Source of the DNA: Candidatus Giovannonibacteria bacterium RIFCSPLOWO2_01_FULL_46_13
GTDB lineage: Bacteria; Patescibacteriota; Minisyncoccia; JACPKW01; UBA11713
DNA length: 12,573 bases
Assembly (NCBI GenBank): GCA_001778785.1
Contig: MFIE01000017.1
Location: forward strand, 28,350 to 40,922
Reading direction: 5' to 3'
Positions 1 through 6,933 of this stretch are shown here, in pieces. Both the position numbers and the translations under genes were made by a program. Under the pieces are notes generated by a model. It did not search any database, was not told the DNA's origin, and saw only the letters and a list, made by a program, of their open reading frames with translations. Every line of letters starts with the position of its first letter. Within the stretch, counting starts at the first letter, position 1.

Positions 1-261
1 GACCGACGGGTCGGAAAATCCCGAAACGTGGCCGGAAGCCTCCCAAATTTTTGAATTCATTAAAATCGCGGCATCTATTCCATAGACGTCATCCCGCTCT
101 TCGACGAACATTCGCCACCAAAGATTTTTAATATTGTTTTTCAGGGCGAGCCCTAAGGGGCCGTAATCCCAAGTTCCCGCGAGCCCTCCGTAAATTTCGG
201 AACCGGGAAAAATAAAACCCCTGCGCTTGGCCAACGAGACGATTGTATCTAAGTCGTGCAT
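1..261 (-). CDS. glyQS: Glycyl-tRNA synthetase, N-terminal part (cut by window edge)
   Basis: This is the first 87 codons of a class II glycyl-tRNA synthetase of the single-chain (alpha2) type, which charges tRNA-Gly in the cytoplasm. The N-terminus reads MHDLDTIVSLAKRRGF and continues into the family signature IFPGSEIYGG followed by TWDYGPLG. Further on, a W-E-A-S-G-H-V motif matches the motif-1/2 region of archaeal/eukaryal-type GlyRS. The reading frame is open to base 1, so the C-terminal part lies outside the window. The ATG starts five bases after the stop of the membrane-anchored repeat protein, so the two are probably cotranscribed. No standard Shine-Dalgarno is present. Instead a GGTGGTAAATTAAA stretch precedes the start and is nearly repeated at the start of the upstream gene. 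Confidence 0.95.
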   Translation of the reverse strand, partial: MHDLDTIVSLAKRRGFIFPGSEIYGGLAGTWDYGPLGLALKNNIKNLWWRMFVEERDDVYGIDAAILMNSKIWEASGHVSGFSDPSV

Positions 262-266
262 GGACT

Positions 267-2156
267 TTAATTTACCACCCTAATATGGCCTTCATCAACT
301 CTCGGGTCGTCTTCGAGCTTCAGTGTCACCGGCGGGGCGGATACTTGTAAAAGCGTGTCCGTGAAAATATCGCGACCCTCCGCCCGCACTTCCGAAACAA
401 GTTCCGGCGAATCCCCAACTTGGGACGAGGAAGGGACGAAACCAACCTGGAAAGAAATTTCCCGAGCGGGAGAAATATACCCGACGCCGGCCTTGATGTC
501 GCCGACGTTCCAAACGATTTCTCCGGAGCTTGCGTCAAAAGTTATGGGGGAGTTTGCCGGAAGCGTCCGCGATTTCCAGCTCATGTACGCAGGCAGTGTC
601 GCTTTCAAAACGGCTCCGCGCAGATCGTTGGTCGAGTTCGTAAGCGCCCAAGTTACTGTAAAAGTTGTTTCCTGCCCGACCTTCGGCGGCATCGGGCCGG
701 AATTTTGGATAGCGGAAGAAAAATGGATCGCCTTCCTGACAAGCTGCAAGCGCGAAATAATTTTTACTTCGATCGTATCCTCCCCGCTCAAATCCGTTCC
801 GGAATATCCCTGCGGCGGAACGCCAGCTTTAATATCAAAATGTATAGATGGTTTTAATTCTTTGTCCGCCGAAGTTTTGACCGGAATATTTTGGATGAAA
901 GCGAGCTCGATCCTAAACGATCCGCCTTCCCCCGGATTTATCTGGGAAAGTTTTTGGGCAGACGCGGAATTGAAAACAATTTTTTTGTCGCTTGAAAGAT
1001 ACGTCCCCTCCGTAACGCGTATTTCTTTTTCGTTAAAAAGTTTTCCCGAAAGCACACCCTCGAGGACAACATTCTGCACGGGCACGCTCAAATTATTTTT
1101 ATACGTAACTTCGACTTCAAAAGCTTCCCCGGGCCGGGCCGAATAGGAATCGGATCCAGCGATCTTCGCGTCCACTTCCAAAAACGGGCGCCGGAGGTTT
1201 ACGGTTGAGGCTCCCTGCCCGTAAACGCTGAATTCGCCCAAGCTCGAACGAAGCCCAACCGTAGCCTTAAAACTTTTTTCCTCAAGTTCGCTCCCGCTCA
1301 AAATACCTTTAACCAAAACCACCCCATCCTCCCCCGGCTCAAGCGTGCCGAGCGCCCAGCTGCCGTTCGCTTCCTGTTCAGGCTCGGCCGACTGCAGCAA
1401 AAATCCCGGCGGGGTTTCCAACTCCAAAATTAAATCCTTCAAGGGCCCCGCGGAATTGGAAACATAATTTATTTTAATTTGTGTTTCCTGCCCGGTGCGC
1501 GCTTCTTGCGGAAGTTCAAGCGATACGCCGACCGGAGCTCGGGAAATTGTTATCTTGGAATTCCCGTCTATTGATAAAATGGCGTTTGACCCCTGGGCCC
1601 GATATTCCAAAATGGTAAGCGCTTCTTTTTCTTCGCCCTCAAAACCGAAAACGAAAGCGTTGAAAGAAAGGCGGATCGTCTCCCCCGGCTCGATCCTCCC
1701 CAAAGTTTTTTTCGTCCGGAGCCCTCGAACCCCTTCGTCTAAAACTTCCGATCCCTGCGGGTACTCGAAAATAAAATCTACGGACTCAAGCGCTTTTTTA
1801 TTGTGGTTCGACACCAAAACTTCCCAGGAAACTTTTTCTCCCCCGGCCGCGCTTTCCGGCGCGGTTACGTCTATCTCGATCCTTCTGGCCGAGATTGAAT
1901 TATAAAAAAGGAAAAAATAAAATCCCGCGGCGGCAAGCAAAACCGCAAGCAAGGAAATCCAAATCCATCGTCTATTTTTTTTGATTGGGGCGGTCATAAC
2001 CGGGGGCAAATCCCCCTCCTTCCACTGCGTAGGGGGTTTTTCAAGATGAGGAGCTAAATTCGGCCGCTCGAGCCTGGCATCGAATGACTCATCCTTTTTA
2101 TATAGACGTTTTCTTAGTTCTTCTAAATGTTCGGACACGATGTTTAATTTTACCAC
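267..2156 (-). CDS. Single-pass membrane protein with DUF11-like/Ig-like repeats
   Basis: The 629-residue protein has a charged cytoplasmic N-terminus (about 1-60), one strong membrane helix at about 63-85 (RRWIWISLLAVLLAAAGFYF) and a long extracytoplasmic part of beta-rich repeats. The repeats recur as 'V.....GE...W.V...N....L..V.....P.G', followed by 'LG.IEPGE'-type turns. Four rough blocks lie near 92-205, 210-318, 325-470 and 475-610. This resembles the DUF11 and CARDB-type Ig-like domains of large surface proteins. There is no cleavable signal peptide, so the topology is N-in, C-out and anchored. The longest ORF begins with GTG directly after the recO stop codon. A second GTG at codon 7 (base 2138) is an equally good start, because a motif shared with the glyQS start precedes it. 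The role is unknown; a surface or adhesion function is inference. Confidence 0.8.
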   Translation of the reverse strand: MVKLNIVSEHLEELRKRLYKKDESFDARLERPNLAPHLEKPPTQWKEGDLPPVMTAPIKKNRRWIWISLLAVLLAAAGFYFFLFYNSISARRIEIDVTAPESAAGGEKVSWEVLVSNHNKKALESVDFIFEYPQGSEVLDEGVRGLRTKKTLGRIEPGETIRLSFNAFVFGFEGEEKEALTILEYRAQGSNAILSIDGNSKITISRAPVGVSLELPQEARTGQETQIKINYVSNSAGPLKDLILELETPPGFLLQSAEPEQEANGSWALGTLEPGEDGVVLVKGILSGSELEEKSFKATVGLRSSLGEFSVYGQGASTVNLRRPFLEVDAKIAGSDSYSARPGEAFEVEVTYKNNLSVPVQNVVLEGVLSGKLFNEKEIRVTEGTYLSSDKKIVFNSASAQKLSQINPGEGGSFRIELAFIQNIPVKTSADKELKPSIHFDIKAGVPPQGYSGTDLSGEDTIEVKIISRLQLVRKAIHFSSAIQNSGPMPPKVGQETTFTVTWALTNSTNDLRGAVLKATLPAYMSWKSRTLPANSPITFDASSGEIVWNVGDIKAGVGYISPAREISFQVGFVPSSSQVGDSPELVSEVRAEGRDIFTDTLLQVSAPPVTLKLEDDPRVDEGHIRVVN

Positions 2157-2157
2157 C
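2136..2157 (-). repeat. Near-identical sequence before two starts (copy 1; copy 2 at 259-279)
   Basis: Read on the minus strand, GGTGGTAAAATTAAACATC precedes a GTG at 2138. GGTGGTAAATTAAAGTCC precedes the glyQS ATG at 261. Fourteen bases match, with one base inserted, and both copies end at a start codon. It may be a translation-initiation element. The GGTGG is too far (13-14 bases) from the start to be an ordinary Shine-Dalgarno. Confidence 0.45.
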
Positions 2158-2750
2158 TATAGCTGGCTTGACGCGATACCCTCCCGAACTGCCTTATCGA
2201 TCGTTTTTTTCTCTTCCTCATCCAGAATTAAAAGTTTATCCGCAAACGAATTATCCCCGATCAAATTTTCCAAATTTTCGCCGAGCGAACTCGGGTCCAG
2301 ATACCCTAAAAGGGCGAGCGCTTTCGCGTAAAAAATGAGTTCGAACTCCGGAAAAAGTTCCGGCGGGGCCGCCTTCAAAAAATCCATCGTATTTTTTATC
2401 AGACAGAAAACATCTTCGTCCCGGCCTTCGCCGTGGTGGAGCCTCTCGATAAACCGCAGAGCTTTTCCCAGGATAAAAAGTTTTTCGCGATTTTTAAAAA
2501 CTTCGTCAAAATATTCCAAATCTTCCGCGTCGATCAAATGCCAAGAATCTTTGCCCGAGACAAAACCAAACCGGGCGTACGAAAAAATATTCAAAAATTT
2601 ATTCAGTTTCGAAGAAGGCCGCCTGGTCCCGCGGGCAAAAAGCCGCATCATCCCAAATTCTTTCGTATAAACCGTAATGAGCTTATCCGCTTCGCCCTGG
2701 TCGAGCGAATTCAAAACAATCCCTTCGGTTTGATAAGTCCCATTAGACAT
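2157..2750 (-). CDS. recO: DNA repair protein RecO (short form)
   Basis: RecO helps load RecA in the RecF pathway of recombinational repair. The N-terminus shows the RecO OB-fold pattern: YQTEGIVLNSLDQGEADKLI, then an LITVYTKEFG stretch, then RLFARGTRRPSSKL, then a 'W.LI.AE' strand near residues 70-76. The C-terminal helical part is present but short. At 197 residues it is smaller than the usual 230-250, and the CxxC...CxxC zinc site seen in many RecO proteins is missing; no cysteine pair is visible. The ATG lies two bases after the ileS stop, and the TAG stop directly abuts the next gene's GTG, so it sits in the middle of an operon. No Shine-Dalgarno is seen, which suggests coupling to ileS translation. 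Confidence 0.85.
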   Translation of the reverse strand: MSNGTYQTEGIVLNSLDQGEADKLITVYTKEFGMMRLFARGTRRPSSKLNKFLNIFSYARFGFVSGKDSWHLIDAEDLEYFDEVFKNREKLFILGKALRFIERLHHGEGRDEDVFCLIKNTMDFLKAAPPELFPEFELIFYAKALALLGYLDPSSLGENLENLIGDNSFADKLLILDEEEKKTIDKAVREGIASSQL

Positions 2751-2752
2751 GA

Positions 2753-5700
2753 TTATTTTTGAATTCCGACGAGGATTTCTTTTTCGTCGACTTTCATTGT
2801 TTTTTTTGAGAGGACGCCGTGCGTGCTGAATATTACGTCCGAGATGGAAATTTCTTTTTTCAATGTGGCAAGATGTTTTTTCAAAAGTTCCTCGATCTCG
2901 GTCGGGCCTTCGATGGAAAGGACAACTTTATCCTGCGGCTTAAGGTTCAGTTCTTTCCGGAAATCCTGGACCTGCCGGATAAATTCGCGGACGAGCCCTT
3001 CTTCCCGAAGCTCCTGGGAAATTTCTGTATCGAGTTCGAATTCTTTGCCGAAAGTAATTTCTTTTATGTTGACCTCCCCTTTTGCGAGCTCGAGCAATTC
3101 TTTCTGCAATTTGGGATTTGTAATTTGGAGCTTGGCCAATGGCTGACGGATTTTTATTCCCGCTTTCTGCCGCGCCTCCAATCCCTTCGAGACAATCTCG
3201 CGGACCATCTCCATCTCTTTCAATAATTGGGCCGTGCCCGCCGAAGCTTTAGCGAAGGCGGGCCAGTCTTCCAAATGTACGCTCGCCTCCTTCCCTCCGG
3301 TTTGCCTATAAACATCTTCGGAAATAAATGGCGCAAACGGGGCAAGCGATTTCGAAACCTCACCCAAAATAAAACCGAGTGCCCCAGAGCTCTCTTTCGC
3401 TTCCGCCGAATTTTCGTCTTTCATGTACCCGCGAATGCGCCGGATATACCAGCGCGATAAATCTTCGGTCACGAAATTTTCCAACTTTCGCGCGGCCGAG
3501 ACTATGTCATATTTTTCGAGGTCTTCCGTAAGGCCAGCCAAAACCGAATTCCATTTCGCCAAAAGCCATTTATTTATGACCAGTTTGTTTTTAGAAATTA
3601 GAAATTTGGAATTAGAAATTTTCCCATACGTTCTCCAGTACACGAAAGAGTTCCAGAGAATGGTAAAAAATCTCCTCCCTGCGTCAGCAATGTCTTTCTC
3701 GCGGAAAAGTTTATCGTCCCAGGGCTGGTTTATCGTATAAAAATACCAGCGCACCGCGTCCGCGCCATATTTTTCGATGAGCATTTTCGGGTCAACGACA
3801 TTCCCCTTGGATTTGGACATTTTATTCCCCTTCTCGTCGAGGACCAACCCCAAAGATAAAACCCGCTTGTACGAAGACTTGAAGCCGAGAAGTGCCGAGA
3901 CCGCCAAGAGCGTATAAAACCAGCCGCGGGTCTGGTCGATTCCCTCTGTTATATAATCCGCCGGATAAAATTCGGGTCGCGAGGCAAAAGGCATAGATCC
4001 GGAATCAAACCAAACGTCGATCACCTCCTTCACCCGCGTCATCTCCCCTCCGCAATCGCACTTTAATTTAATCGAATCGATGTACGGCTTGTGCAAATCG
4101 AGTTCGCCTTCTTTATTGTACGGCCAGTTGTGCAATCGCGCCTTTCGAAATTCACCAGGCTTTAAGTAGACTATCTTGTCATAATTTTCCTCTTTCAACC
4201 CTTCGAGCGCAGCCATCGCTAACCACAACGGGTCGCCATGACTAACCATCACTATATTTTTCCCTCGATACTCGTTTCTGATTTCCATGAGCACTTTTAC
4301 AATCCTAGCCCGGACATTACGCCAACTTTCCCATCCTTCCGGGGTTTCAGTAAATCTCATTACAAAATTTGGAAACATTCTTCTCAATTCTGCCTCCGGT
4401 TTGCCGATTAAATCTCCGCCAGTTTTAATATCGTAAACATCTTCATTGATCACCACTTTGGCGCCGGTAACTTTTGAAACTATCTCCGCGGTTTCCCGCG
4501 CACGTCGAAATGGCGAGGAAATAATTATATCTATTTCTTCTTTCTTTAATTTTTCCGCCGCTTCCTCAACTTTTTTTCGTCCCTCTTCCGTCAGAGGAAC
4601 TTTTTCGCTCTCTTCTTGAGTATTGAGATGAATGACGTCTTGGACATTTTTTAAAGTAATGCCGTGGCGCATAAAAATAATTTTCGTCGGGTTCGGGTCT
4701 TCTTTGTCCAATTCATCGAGCGAACCCACAATTTTTACCGCCTTGCATCCGTCAGCTGGCGGATTGCACTTCCAGACCGGCAAAGGCGCGCCCCAATATC
4801 TTTCGCGGGAAATTCCCCAATCCACGTTTTCCTTTAGCCACTCCCCGAAACGCCCATCGCGCAAATATTCCGGATGCCAATCGATCTTGGAATTTTCCTC
4901 AAGCATTTTTTCTTTGACCGCCGTAGTTTTGAAAAACCAGGAAGATTTCGCGTAATACATCAAAGGTGTGCCGCATCTCCAGCAAAACGGATAGTCGTGC
5001 TCGTAAGGCTCGGTTTTAAATAAAAGCCCGCGTGCTTTCAAATCCTCGATTATCATCGGGTCGGCTTTTTTTATGAAAACTCCGTCCCAAGCTTTTCCGG
5101 GGGCCAACATTTTTCCTTCCTCGTTCACGGTGACCAAAGTCGGGAGGGCGTTTTTCCTTCCAGCCTCCAAGTCCTCCGCCCCAAACGCAGGCGCTATGTG
5201 AACGATCCCCGAACCGTCTTCCGTCGAAACAAAATCCGCCCCAACAACTTTATACGGCGCCTCTGTTTCATATAAAGGCTCATAAACTCTCCCAATTAAC
5301 TCTCCTCCATGAATTTCCTCAATGATTTTATAACCCCTACCCTTAAATATATAAAGTTCTCCTTTTTTACTTTCTCGTTCAAAAATATCTTTTGAAATTA
5401 TTAAAAAGAAGCCACTAATGTCATGCTGGTTTTCGCCAACAATCTGCTGAATTTTTAGATATTTAACCTTGGGGTTAATTGCCAAAGCCACATTTCCCGG
5501 AAGCGTCCATGGCGTCGTTGTCCAAACTAAAAAATAGGTATTAGGTTCTCCCAAAACCTTAAATTTAATATACGCCGATTCCTCTTTTACCTTTTTATAT
5601 CCCTGCGCCAACTCGTGCGAGGAAAGCGAAGTCCCGCACCGCGAACACCACGGAAGGACTTTGTAATCTTCGTATAAAAGTTTTCTTTCGGAAATTTTGG

Positions 5701-6196
5701 AAACGATGGTCCACAACGATTCTATATAATCGTTGGCCATCGTCACATAAGCGTTTTTGAAATCGATCCAATAGCCCATCCGCTCCGTGAGTTTTTCCCA
5801 GGCGTCGATGTATGTAAAAATATTTTTCTTCGCTTCCTCAACAAACCTCTCCACCCCGATTTTTTCTTCGATCTCGCGCTTGGAAGAAATTCCCAAAATT
5901 TTTTCGACGGCCATTTCCGTCGGGAGCCCGTGCGTATCCCAGCCCGCGCGGCGCGGCGCGAAAAATCCGCGCATGGTTTTATACCGCAAAACTATATCCT
6001 TGAAAGAGCGCGACTCGACGTGGTGGATTCCCGGAAGGCCGTTAGCGTACGGCGGGCCTTCATAAAATACAAAAGTCTTGGCTTTTTTGCGGTTCTCGAG
6101 AGACTTCTCGAAAATTTTATTTTCTTTCCAAAAAGATAAAATCTCCTCTTCGGAGCGAGGAGATGCTGCGTTATTTGTGCCTTTCTCATCGGCCAT
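2753..6196 (-). CDS. ileS: Isoleucyl-tRNA synthetase with inserted histidine-phosphatase domain
   Basis: Class I synthetase charging tRNA-Ile. In order: the HIGH-equivalent PYANGLPGIHH (residues 49-59) and WDTHGLPTE near 86-94; the CP1 editing domain with WTTTPWTLPGN (225-235) and GSGIVHIAPAFGAEDLE (about 328-344); NVDWGISRERYWGAPLP (457-473); the histidine-phosphatase insert (about 502-690); DLHKPYID, a C-D-C-G pair and VIDVWFDSGSMPF (about 700-737); KMSKS at 792-796; then the helical anticodon-binding region. Cysteine pairs at 184/187, 405/408, 477/484 and 713/715 could bind zinc. PGIHH in place of HIGH is, as far as I recall, normal in one bacterial IleRS subfamily. At 1147 residues it is long, and the insert accounts for the excess. 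Two short sequence insertions sit in the C-terminal half. It is probably cotranscribed with recO. Confidence 0.95.
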   Translation of the reverse strand: MADEKGTNNAASPRSEEEILSFWKENKIFEKSLENRKKAKTFVFYEGPPYANGLPGIHHVESRSFKDIVLRYKTMRGFFAPRRAGWDTHGLPTEMAVEKILGISSKREIEEKIGVERFVEEAKKNIFTYIDAWEKLTERMGYWIDFKNAYVTMANDYIESLWTIVSKISERKLLYEDYKVLPWCSRCGTSLSSHELAQGYKKVKEESAYIKFKVLGEPNTYFLVWTTTPWTLPGNVALAINPKVKYLKIQQIVGENQHDISGFFLIISKDIFERESKKGELYIFKGRGYKIIEEIHGGELIGRVYEPLYETEAPYKVVGADFVSTEDGSGIVHIAPAFGAEDLEAGRKNALPTLVTVNEEGKMLAPGKAWDGVFIKKADPMIIEDLKARGLLFKTEPYEHDYPFCWRCGTPLMYYAKSSWFFKTTAVKEKMLEENSKIDWHPEYLRDGRFGEWLKENVDWGISRERYWGAPLPVWKCNPPADGCKAVKIVGSLDELDKEDPNPTKIIFMRHGITLKNVQDVIHLNTQEESEKVPLTEEGRKKVEEAAEKLKKEEIDIIISSPFRRARETAEIVSKVTGAKVVINEDVYDIKTGGDLIGKPEAELRRMFPNFVMRFTETPEGWESWRNVRARIVKVLMEIRNEYRGKNIVMVSHGDPLWLAMAALEGLKEENYDKIVYLKPGEFRKARLHNWPYNKEGELDLHKPYIDSIKLKCDCGGEMTRVKEVIDVWFDSGSMPFASRPEFYPADYITEGIDQTRGWFYTLLAVSALLGFKSSYKRVLSLGLVLDEKGNKMSKSKGNVVDPKMLIEKYGADAVRWYFYTINQPWDDKLFREKDIADAGRRFFTILWNSFVYWRTYGKISNSKFLISKNKLVINKWLLAKWNSVLAGLTEDLEKYDIVSAARKLENFVTEDLSRWYIRRIRGYMKDENSAEAKESSGALGFILGEVSKSLAPFAPFISEDVYRQTGGKEASVHLEDWPAFAKASAGTAQLLKEMEMVREIVSKGLEARQKAGIKIRQPLAKLQITNPKLQKELLELAKGEVNIKEITFGKEFELDTEISQELREEGLVREFIRQVQDFRKELNLKPQDKVVLSIEGPTEIEELLKKHLATLKKEISISDVIFSTHGVLSKKTMKVDEKEILVGIQK
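3236..3263. repeat. Palindromic element inserted in frame in ileS
   Basis: GCCCGCC (3236-3242) pairs with GGCGGGC (3257-3263) around the centre GAAGCTTTAGCGAA. In IleRS it encodes PAFAKASAG (residues 979-986), just after the DWP motif, in a linker before the anticodon-binding helices where related enzymes differ in sequence and length. From memory, 'FAKASAG'-type peptides recur in unrelated genes of Patescibacteria drafts, which would make this a dispersed palindromic repeat. On the plus strand the core is CGAAG-C-TTTA-G-CGAAG, an architecture shared with the element at 9200-9226. Confidence 0.6.
3589..3622. repeat. AT-rich short repeat inside ileS
   Basis: The plus strand has TTAGAAATTAGAAATT followed a few bases later by AATTAGAAATT. 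The stretch encodes the low-complexity segment KISNSKFLISKNK (residues 859-871) of IleRS, between the catalytic core and the anticodon-binding helices. A similar AT-rich segment (minus strand CCAAATTACAAAT then CCCAAATTGCA, about 3105-3132) encodes QITNPKLQ. Both look like small in-frame repeat insertions in variable loops. Confidence 0.4.
4127..4693 (-). other. Histidine-phosphatase (PGM-like) domain embedded in IleRS
   Basis: IleRS residues of about 502-690 do not belong to a normal synthetase. They read as a branch-1 histidine phosphatase: IIFMRHGITLKN (catalytic Arg510, His511), then LTEEGRKKVEEAAEKL, then IISSPFRRARETAEIV (Arg565), then GWESWRNVRARI, then NIVMVSHGDPLW (His653). All four elements of the phosphate pocket and the nucleophilic histidine are therefore kept. 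The domain lies between the 'VGSLDEL' segment and DLHKPYID, so it interrupts the second half of the Rossmann fold (the CP2 region) after the ISRERYWG motif. The reading frame is continuous across both junctions, with no stop, frameshift or start signal at the edges. The substrate cannot be told from the sequence. Confidence 0.9.
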
Positions 6197-6204
6197 ATAC
6201 AGAA

Positions 6205-6233
6205 AGTCTACCTGTTCTATCCCTTTTTGAAAA
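6205..6233 (-). promoter_or_regulatory. Weak candidate internal promoter before ileS
   Basis: TTTTCA (6233-6228), a 17-base spacer and TAGACT (6210-6205) lie just before the ileS ATG at 6196. Both boxes match the sigma-70 consensus at only four of six positions. If used, transcription would start at or within about two bases of the ATG. The upstream gene ends only 20 bases away, so readthrough transcription is just as likely. Confidence 0.3.
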
Positions 6234-6891
6234 GGCCTATCATATTGCCTGCGGCAAAGAGAAAAAGGCCACCGATCGCGAAAATAAAGGCGAGATAAAT
6301 ATCGGAAATTTTAGCCGCGCCAAAGTAATAGTAAGCGGCAAGCGGAAGTAGAAAAGCGCCCGAGGAAAATAACAGGGCCCTCAACTTGAGCACGGGAGAA
6401 ATCCCCCGCATGCCGCGCAAAAAAGAGGCGAAAAAAGTCCACCCCGCGACAAACATGAACGCAACATATAAAAGAGAAATCCAGCTGCGAGGATACCAGA
6501 AAACCCACTTCCCGTCCGCGCTACCCATCGGGATTTCTGGATAAATGAAATGCAGGGCCGTAACCGCCATGACCCCGATCAAATAAATTATCGAAGCATA
6601 TTTTTTAGGAAATCCGCCGATAAAATTTAACGCAGTCTTGAAAGCTTGCCAAGCAGCCAACCCAAGAAAGAAAAGGGCGATCGCGTAAAAATATCCGGTA
6701 TAAATATTTAACTCATCGAAAACAATAAGCGGCAATACCAGCGAAAGGTTGAAAAAAGTATAAAGGAAAAACCAGTTGAAATAATTTTTGGCCGCGGGAT
6801 GGTTTTCTTTCCTGCCGTAAAGATACGCAGAACTAACCAGGCAAAGCCCAGCCATAACTCCGTGAAGGATTGCGGCGTATGAATATATCAC
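6217..6891 (-). CDS. Seven-helix integral membrane protein of unknown function
   Basis: The 224-residue protein is almost entirely hydrophobic, with about seven predicted helices near residues 5-25, 37-58, 65-88, 98-115, 134-158, 168-190 and 196-217. Short loops carry positive clusters (GRKE, PKKYAS, LRGMR, FKKG). The length and helix spacing recall seven-helix sensor modules such as those ahead of some histidine kinases, but no kinase or other soluble domain follows and I recognise no diagnostic motif. The start is GTG at 6891. A -10 box ends six bases upstream and no Shine-Dalgarno is present, so the message may be leaderless. It lies between argS and ileS in the same direction, 42 and 20 bases away, which makes readthrough expression from argS possible too. 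Function is not assignable. Confidence 0.8.
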   Translation of the reverse strand: MIYSYAAILHGVMAGLCLVSSAYLYGRKENHPAAKNYFNWFFLYTFFNLSLVLPLIVFDELNIYTGYFYAIALFFLGLAAWQAFKTALNFIGGFPKKYASIIYLIGVMAVTALHFIYPEIPMGSADGKWVFWYPRSWISLLYVAFMFVAGWTFFASFLRGMRGISPVLKLRALLFSSGAFLLPLAAYYYFGAAKISDIYLAFIFAIGGLFLFAAGNMIGLFKKG

Positions 6892-6897
6892 TTTTTT

Positions 6898-6926
6898 ATT
6901 TTAAATCTTTACCAGAAGAGTTACAA
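6898..6926 (-). promoter_or_regulatory. Candidate promoter giving a leaderless mRNA for the membrane protein
   Basis: TTGTAA (6926-6921), a 17-base spacer and TAAAAT (6903-6898) are followed by six A residues and the GTG start at 6891. The predicted transcription start falls on or next to the start codon. It lies in the 42-base gap after the argS stop. Confidence 0.55.
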
Positions 6927-6933
6927 TCTACTT

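Noticed and set aside
355..1146. 263-codon plus-strand ORF opposite the membrane-anchored repeat protein
   Set aside because: Its translation is Ser/Pro/Thr-rich with no domain pattern, it has no start signal, and the minus-strand frame has a clear membrane helix and repeats. It is an antisense shadow.
4632..4955. 107-codon plus-strand ORF opposite ileS
   Set aside because: It is antisense to conserved synthetase and phosphatase-domain codons and has no start signals or recognisable pattern.
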